6,372 bases of DNA from positions 1 to 6,372 of the forward strand of contig CAYHPY010000153.1 in assembly GCA_964358485.1 (NCBI GenBank), in the 5' to 3' direction. This stretch comes from CAYHPY01 sp964358485 (GTDB lineage Bacteria; Elusimicrobiota; Elusimicrobia; UBA1565; UBA9628). The position numbers and the translations under genes were made by a program. The first letter of the stretch is position 1; the number at the start of each line of letters is the position of its first letter. Below are positions 1-3,441 of this stretch, one piece after another. The notes under the pieces were generated by a model. It saw nothing but the letters and a program-made list of their open reading frames with translations. It made no database searches and had not been told where the DNA came from.

Positions 1-960
1 CGGAAAGGTATGGGTTATGACCGGGGTCGGGTCCACCTTGCCCGAATCCAAAAGCTCCTGCATGACCACCCAGGTCTCAAAGACCTTGCGGCCCACGATG
101 CCGTGGATGCGGATTCCCTTGAAGATCACGTCGTTGGCCCAATCCAGTTCCACCTTGGCCGCCGGGATGCCGAAGGCCGTGACGCGGCCCCCGTTGCGGA
201 CCGCCTTGAGGCCCAGGGCGATGGCCGCCGGGTTGCCCGACATTTCCAGCACCGCGTCGAAACCGTCCGGACAGCGCCCCGCCTTGAGGACCTTGCCCAA
301 GGGATCGGGCTCCCGCGGGTCCACGACCGCCGAGGCCCCCATGCGCCGGGCGAGCTTGGCCCGGTAGGCCGAACCCTCCACCGCCACCACCGTCCGCGCC
401 CCGGAGGCCTTGGCCACCGCCGCGCAAAAAAGCCCTTGCGGCCCGCAGCCCAGGACCAGGACCGAGAGGCCCTCGACCGGCTCGGCCAAAACGGAAAAAA
501 CCGCGTTGCCCAGCGGCTCCAGCAGGGACCCCGCGTCCCGCAGTTTTCGGTTCTTGTGCTTCCAGGCGCAGCGGGCGGGAATGGCGGCGAACTCGCCGAA
601 TCCCCCTGGGCCGTCCACCCCGATGATCTTCATCTCCCGGCAGACGTGCCGCTGGCCGCTGCGGCACTGGGAACAGCGGTCGCAGTAGATGTGGGATTCG
701 ACCGAAACGAAATCTCCCTTCCGAAATCCCGCGGTCTTACGGCCGAGCTCCGCCACGGTCCCGCAGAACTCGTGGCCGAACACCATCGGGGGTTTGACCC
801 GGGCGGGCGCCCAGCCCGTCCAATGGTAGATGGGCAGGGCCGAGCCGCAGATGGAGGCCCGATGGACTTTCAGCAGAAGCTCGTCCTCGCCAAGGACGAG
901 GTCGGGCACCGGACCGAAGCGCGCCCCGGGGGCGGCGGCGGTCTTATGGATGGCGTTCAT
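1..960 (-). CDS. tdh: L-threonine 3-dehydrogenase, zinc/NAD-dependent (3' end cut by window edge)
   Basis: This cytosolic medium-chain dehydrogenase oxidises L-threonine to 2-amino-3-ketobutyrate with NAD, the first step of threonine breakdown to glycine and acetyl-CoA. I translated it by hand; 320 codons are inside the window, and the E. coli enzyme has about 341, so only some 20 C-terminal residues are missing. Catalytic zinc ligands C38, H63 and E64 and the structural zinc cysteines C93, C96, C99 and C107 fall at the E. coli numbering, as does H90. The Rossmann glycines are G171, G173 and G176, with acidic E195 ending the second strand, as expected for NAD. The late segment FKGIRIHGIVGRKVFETW is diagnostic of the family. 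The ATG lies 2 bases after the upstream stop, with GAGG at 967-970, so translation is probably coupled. Oddity: the segment after C38 reads GSALPIY where E. coli has GTDVHIY, so the charge-relay His is Pro. A related sorbitol/alcohol dehydrogenase is possible but less likely. Confidence 0.9.
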   Translation of the reverse strand, partial: MNAIHKTAAAPGARFGPVPDLVLGEDELLLKVHRASICGSALPIYHWTGWAPARVKPPMVFGHEFCGTVAELGRKTAGFRKGDFVSVESHIYCDRCSQCRSGQRHVCREMKIIGVDGPGGFGEFAAIPARCAWKHKNRKLRDAGSLLEPLGNAVFSVLAEPVEGLSVLVLGCGPQGLFCAAVAKASGARTVVAVEGSAYRAKLARRMGASAVVDPREPDPLGKVLKAGRCPDGFDAVLEMSGNPAAIALGLKAVRNGGRVTAFGIPAAKVELDWANDVIFKGIRIHGIVGRKVFETWVVMQELLDSGKVDPTPVITHTFP

Positions 961-962
961 GG

Positions 963-1814
963 TCAGCCTCGGAAAAGATTCTTGATGACGAAGAGCCAGT
1001 TCTCCTTGCGCTCCCGGAGCCGCCGGCTGAAGTACGGGAGCCAATGCGTCCCGTACGGAACGTAGATCCTCACGATGTGGCCCTCGTCGCGGAGCTCCCG
1101 CCAACGCTTGGCGCGAAGCCCGTAAAGCATCTGGATTTCGAACCCCCCCTTCGGGACCTTGGCCGCCGCCGCCGCCCGCTGGGCGGCCGCGATGCGCGCG
1201 TCGTCGTGGGTGGCGATGGCCGGAAGCGGGGCCTTGCCCCCCAACAACGCGGCGGCCAATTGATCGAAGTTTCGGTTCACTTCCTCCTTGGTCGTGAAGG
1301 CGGTCTCCGCGTTTTCCTTGTAAGCCCCCTTGCAGAGGCGGACCCGGACGCGCCGCCGGGACAATTCCGAGATGTCGGCCTTGCTGCGCCGGAGCATGGC
1401 CTGGATGACGACCCCGGTGTCGGGATAGTCGGCATGGAGGGAGTAGAACAGGTCCAGGGTTTTCTGGGTATAGGCGGAGCCCTCCATGTCGATACGGACG
1501 AAATTGCCCAGGCGCTTGGCCTCTTCCAGAACGGCGCATAGATTGTCCCGCGCCAACCCCTCGTCCAGGCCGAAGCCGAACTGGGTGAGCTTGAGCGACA
1601 CGTTGGCGTCGGCCCCGGCGCCCGCCAGGCGGCGGAGCATCTCGATGTATTGGTCCCGGTCGGCCGCGGCCTGCTCGGGGGACTTGCACTCCTCCCCGAG
1701 GTGGTCCAAGGTGACCTTGAGCCCCTGCCGGTTGAGGCGCTGGACGACCGACAGGGCCTCCTCGAGGGTGTCGCCGGCCACGAAACGCCGCGCCAGGAAG
1801 GTGAGGGCTCTCAC
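963..1814 (-). CDS. Proline dehydrogenase, monofunctional FAD-dependent
   Basis: The enzyme oxidises L-proline to 1-pyrroline-5-carboxylate using FAD and passes electrons to the quinone pool; it normally acts at the inner face of the membrane. The 283 residues match the Thermus-type single-domain (beta-alpha)8 enzyme from RFVAGDTLEEAL to the C-terminus. By comparison with Thermus ProDH (K99, D133, Y190, Y275, R288, R289) I see K75 in VSLKLTQ, D109 in RIDME, Y165 in CKGAY, Y251 in IYVPYG and the carboxylate-binding pair R264-R265. The start is GTG at 1812-1814: an in-frame TAG lies four codons upstream, so no longer start exists. There is no Shine-Dalgarno; a -10-like TAGATT ends 6 bases before the GTG, which suggests leaderless translation. 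The N-terminus is about 24 residues shorter than in Thermus (307 aa), lacking the first helices. It is first in an operon with threonine dehydrogenase. No P5C dehydrogenase gene is visible in the window. Confidence 0.93.
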   Translation of the reverse strand: MRALTFLARRFVAGDTLEEALSVVQRLNRQGLKVTLDHLGEECKSPEQAAADRDQYIEMLRRLAGAGADANVSLKLTQFGFGLDEGLARDNLCAVLEEAKRLGNFVRIDMEGSAYTQKTLDLFYSLHADYPDTGVVIQAMLRRSKADISELSRRRVRVRLCKGAYKENAETAFTTKEEVNRNFDQLAAALLGGKAPLPAIATHDDARIAAAQRAAAAAKVPKGGFEIQMLYGLRAKRWRELRDEGHIVRIYVPYGTHWLPYFSRRLRERKENWLFVIKNLFRG

Positions 1815-1820
1815 GGGATG

Positions 1821-1849
1821 AATCTAGCAAATCGGCTAGGCCTTGCGAA
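1821..1849 (-). promoter_or_regulatory. Predicted promoter of the proline/threonine dehydrogenase operon
   Basis: Read on the minus strand, TTCGCA (1849-1844) and TAGATT (1826-1821) are separated by 17 bases and each matches the sigma70 consensus at 4 of 6 positions. The -10 ends 6 bases before the GTG at 1814, so transcription would begin at about the first base of the start codon. This fits a leaderless mRNA and the absence of any Shine-Dalgarno. It is a prediction from sequence only. Confidence 0.5.
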
Positions 1850-1871
1850 AATCCGGTTCTCGGGCTAAACT
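1843..1871 (+). promoter_or_regulatory. Predicted promoter of the bacteriohemerythrin gene
   Basis: TTGCGA (1843-1848), a 17-base spacer and TAAACT (1866-1871) form a sigma70-like promoter, 4 of 6 at each box. Transcription would start near 1878. That leaves a leader of about 15 bases containing GAGGA at 1882-1886, well placed before the ATG at 1893. The -35 box lies on the same bases as the -35 of the divergent proline dehydrogenase promoter. The -10 sits in GGCTAAACT, a nonamer repeated in the promoter at 2325-2353. Confidence 0.55.
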
Positions 1872-1892
1872 TCGCTTCCGCGAGGACTCTCC

Positions 1893-2294
1893 ATGAACGA
1901 GCTTTTTTGGTCGGAGGAAATCTACGGGACCGGCGACCCCCTCGTGGACCAACAGCACCAGGAACTGTTCAAGCGCGTCAATATGCTGAGCCAAACCCTC
2001 GAGGTCGAAGAGGATGCCGAGGAAGTAATTTATTTCATGGAATTCCTCGAAGGCTATGTCCGAAAGCATTTCAAATGCGAAGAGGAAATCATGGAGCGCA
2101 AGAAATGCTCCGCCTGCAAGCTCAACAAGAACGAGCACGCGGAATTTCTAAAGCTCTACGCGGGCTTCAAGGAGCGTTTTTCCATCGAGGGACCTTCCCA
2201 GCAATTCGGAGAGGCCCTCGCGGTCAACATCCGGAACTGGATTCGCGCCCATCTGGCGGCGACCGATACCAAGCTCCGGGAAACCGGGCCTTAG
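1893..2294 (+). CDS. Bacteriohemerythrin (variant lacking one ligand histidine)
   Basis: This is a single-domain, four-helix di-iron protein of the bacteriohemerythrin family, which binds O2 (or NO) reversibly and is thought to serve O2 storage, delivery or sensing in the cytoplasm. The 133 residues equal the family's usual length (about 131), and there is no signal peptide. The canonical start region LFWSEEIYGTGDPLVDQQH gives ligand H22. H59 and E63 come from HFKCEE, H82 from the EHAEFL segment, and H120 and D125 from the WIRAHLAATD segment. The family's H-x3-H pair is here N78-x3-H82, so one Fe1 ligand is Asn (codon AAC; His would be CAC). Three cysteines, C62, C72 and C75, flank this site, the last two as CSAC. 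The start is set by GAGGA at 1882-1886. It lies divergent from the proline dehydrogenase operon and 91 bases before the next gene, which has its own promoter. The fold assignment is secure; normal O2 binding is not. Confidence 0.92.
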   Translation: MNELFWSEEIYGTGDPLVDQQHQELFKRVNMLSQTLEVEEDAEEVIYFMEFLEGYVRKHFKCEEEIMERKKCSACKLNKNEHAEFLKLYAGFKERFSIEGPSQQFGEALAVNIRNWIRAHLAATDTKLRETGP

Positions 2295-2324
2295 CGCCCC
2301 GCCGGGCATGGGCCGGCCTGGGCC

Positions 2325-2353
2325 TTGAAATTTCGGGCCCGACAGGCTAAACT
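2325..2353 (+). promoter_or_regulatory. Predicted promoter of the lysozyme-like secreted protein gene
   Basis: TTGAAA (2325-2330), a 17-base spacer and TAAACT (2348-2353) form the clearest promoter in the window, with 5 of 6 matches at -35 and 4 of 6 at -10. The -10 lies in GGCTAAACT, identical over nine bases to the hemerythrin promoter. The -35 overlaps the palindrome GAAATTTC (2327-2334), flanked by GGGCC (2320-2324) and GGGCCC (2335-2340), a possible operator. Transcription would start near 2360. Confidence 0.6.
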
Positions 2354-2385
2354 CCAGTTCCCGCGGCCGAGGCGGAGGAGGCGGC

Positions 2386-3207
2386 ATGCTCCATCGGCTT
2401 CTCGGCGTCGCGGCGTTGGCCGTTCTTTCCCCTTCCGTCGGCGCGGTCCCCATGCTGGGCCTGGAGGGCTTCTCCCACCGGGGCACCTGGGTGGACGACC
2501 GCCAGGCCATGACCATCGGCCGGCGCGTCTGGGAAAACGCGAGCGGCGGGACCCTTCAGGGCCTCACACATTGGGGCTACGGGGAGGAATTCGCTTCCCT
2601 GGGAATCGGCCATTTCATCTGGTATCCCGAGACGACCAATAAGCCCTTCCAGGAAAGCTTTCCGGGCCTGCTGTCCTACATGGAGGAACGGGGAACCGTT
2701 CTTCCGGACTGGCTCAAGGGCTCCCCCCCCTGCCCCTGGCCCGACCGGGAAACTTTTCTTCGGGAACGCGACAGCCCCCGCATGCAGGAGCTCCGAGAAT
2801 TTCTGCGCGCAACCATTCATCTTCAGGCCCGTTTCATGGCCGACCGGCTGGAGGCCGCGCTTCCCCGGGTCCTCAACGCGTCCCCGGAGCGCTGGCGGGA
2901 CCTGGTCCGGGGGCGATTCGAGGCCCTGGCCACCCAGCCCCACGGGCTTTACGCCTTGATGGACTACGTCAACTTCAAGGGTGAGGGGATCGGCCGGCAC
3001 GAGCGCTACGGAGGCAAGGGCTGGGGCCTGCTCCAGGCCCTGCTCTTCATGCGGGGGCGGCCCGAGGGGCCCCAAGCCCTCCAGGAATTCTCCCGCGCCA
3101 CCCGACGGGTCCTGACCCGCCGGATCAAACACTCCCCCCCGGAGCGGGGAGAGTCCCGGTGGATGCCGGGGTGGACGAAACGGATAACAACCTACGCTTC
3201 AGCGTAG
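2386..3207 (+). CDS. Secreted protein of an unnamed family with lysozyme-like motifs
   Basis: I recognise the sequence type from uncharacterised bacterial proteins but know no established name. The 273 residues begin with a Sec signal peptide: H3-R4, a hydrophobic stretch 5-14, and an S-V-G-A cleavage site after A20. The start is fixed by GGAGGAGG at 2374-2381. Mature-protein blocks that look conserved are WENASGG (49-55), FASLGIGHFIWYP (69-81), LYALMDYVNFKGEG (188-201), ERYGGKGWGLLQ (206-217) and PPERGESRWMPGW (251-263). The pairing of E50 in an E-x-x-G context with SLGIGH 26 residues later resembles phage T4-type lysozymes, where catalytic E11 precedes TIGIGH. A lysozyme-superfamily muramidase or transglycosylase acting in the periplasm is therefore my inference, not a known assignment. 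The gene is monocistronic, with its own promoter and a hairpin covering its stop codon. Both runs of eight C (codons 113-116 and 250-253) keep the frame and encode conserved-looking prolines. Confidence 0.8.
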   Translation: MLHRLLGVAALAVLSPSVGAVPMLGLEGFSHRGTWVDDRQAMTIGRRVWENASGGTLQGLTHWGYGEEFASLGIGHFIWYPETTNKPFQESFPGLLSYMEERGTVLPDWLKGSPPCPWPDRETFLRERDSPRMQELREFLRATIHLQARFMADRLEAALPRVLNASPERWRDLVRGRFEALATQPHGLYALMDYVNFKGEGIGRHERYGGKGWGLLQALLFMRGRPEGPQALQEFSRATRRVLTRRIKHSPPERGESRWMPGWTKRITTYASA

Positions 3208-3230
3208 GATTCTCCCGTTTTCTCTTTTAT
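3191..3230 (+). terminator. Hairpin over the stop codon, probable terminator
   Basis: CCTACGC (3191-3197), loop TTCA, GCGTAGG (3202-3208) form a perfect 7-bp stem. The last codons of the upstream gene and its TAG stop (3205-3207) lie inside the hairpin. A T-rich but interrupted stretch follows from 3210 (TTCTCCCGTTTTCTCTTTTA). The interrupted T-tract makes it a weaker intrinsic terminator; it could also protect the mRNA 3' end. Confidence 0.55.
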
Positions 3231-3274
3231 TATTTTATTCCGTCCCCGAAACCTTTTTCATGGTCGCCCCTGAG

Positions 3275-3295
3275 TTAAAATGTTATTTATTTTAA
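3275..3295. repeat. A/T inverted repeat, possible operator
   Basis: TTAAAAT (3275-3281) and ATTTTAA (3289-3295) are perfect 7-bp inverted arms separated by 7 bases. The arms contain only A and T in an otherwise GC-rich genome. The dyad lies between two hairpins in the AT-rich patch 3209-3360, about 145 bases before the metalloprotease start. An operator or simply part of a curved AT-rich element is possible; nothing identifies a binding protein. Confidence 0.35.
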
Positions 3296-3326
3296 TGCAC
3301 TTTTTATAAATTAACTTTCGCCGGGG

Positions 3327-3350
3327 AACCCCTCCGGGGTTAGATTTTTT
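3327..3350 (+). terminator. Rho-independent terminator
   Basis: AACCCC (3327-3332), loop TCC and GGGGTT (3336-3341) form a 6-bp stem, followed by AGA and six T (3345-3350), then ATTT. This is a classical intrinsic terminator for rightward transcription. It lies 120 bases after the lysozyme-like gene and before the metalloprotease gene, so it backs up the hairpin at 3191 or ends a short transcript starting inside the AT-rich patch. GGGG at 3323-3326 could pair alternatively with the left arm. Confidence 0.7.
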
Positions 3351-3366
3351 ATTTCCGAAAAAGACA

Positions 3367-3406
3367 CTAGGACCAAAGACCTAGGGTCCAAGGACCCTCA
3401 AGACCC
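3367..3406. repeat. Cluster of GGACC/AAGACC direct and inverted repeats upstream of the metalloprotease gene
   Basis: Direct copies are AGGACC (3369-3374), AAGACC (3376-3381), AGGACC (3391-3396) and AAGACC (3400-3405). Two inverted repeats are superimposed: CTAGG (3367-3371) with CCTAG (3380-3384), and AGGGTCC (3383-3389) with GGACCCT (3392-3398) separated by AA. The second could form only a tight or cruciform-like structure. The position just upstream of the predicted -10 at 3430 suits an activator or repressor array. No regulator family is recognisable from the motif. A C9 tract follows at 3412-3420. Confidence 0.4.
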
Positions 3407-3429
3407 TTCCACCCCCCCCCGGCCCCAGC

Positions 3430-3435
3430 TATCCT
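3430..3435 (+). promoter_or_regulatory. Possible -10 box of a leaderless metalloprotease transcript
   Basis: TATCCT ends 6 bases before the ATG at 3442, the same distance seen between TAGATT and the GTG of proline dehydrogenase. No convincing -35 box lies at a 16-18 base spacing, so an activator binding the repeats at 3367-3406 may be needed. There is no Shine-Dalgarno before either ATG (3436 or 3442). Weak on its own; supported mainly by the parallel with the other gene. Confidence 0.3.
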
Positions 3436-3441
3436 ATGGGT

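Noticed and set aside
77..667. Minus-strand open frame of 196 codons in the threonine dehydrogenase region
   Set aside because: It is out of frame with the true gene on the same strand; the frame ending at 960 carries all zinc ligands and the Rossmann motif.
10..1065. Long plus-strand open frame (351 codons) opposite threonine dehydrogenase
   Set aside because: It is antisense to a gene with clear family motifs, rich in Arg, Pro, Gly and His as expected for a GC-rich shadow frame, and has no recognisable domain.
2295..2340. GC-rich inverted repeats after the hemerythrin gene (GCCGG/CCGGC at 2301-2317; GGGCC/GGCCC at 2320-2340) as a terminator
   Set aside because: Stems are only 5 bp and no T-tract follows; the second overlaps the next gene's -35 box, so an operator role is as likely.
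2347..3132. Minus-strand open frame (261 codons) opposite the secreted lysozyme-like protein
   Set aside because: The plus-strand gene has promoter, Shine-Dalgarno, signal peptide and conserved blocks; the antisense frame has none.
3260..3295. Eleven-codon frame ATG...TAA in the AT-rich intergenic patch, a possible leader peptide
   Set aside because: No Shine-Dalgarno, no run of regulatory codons, and it merely coincides with the A/T inverted repeat.
3305..3310. TATAAA as the metalloprotease -10 box
   Set aside because: The intrinsic terminator at 3327-3350 lies between it and the gene, and no -35 hexamer is at a suitable spacing.
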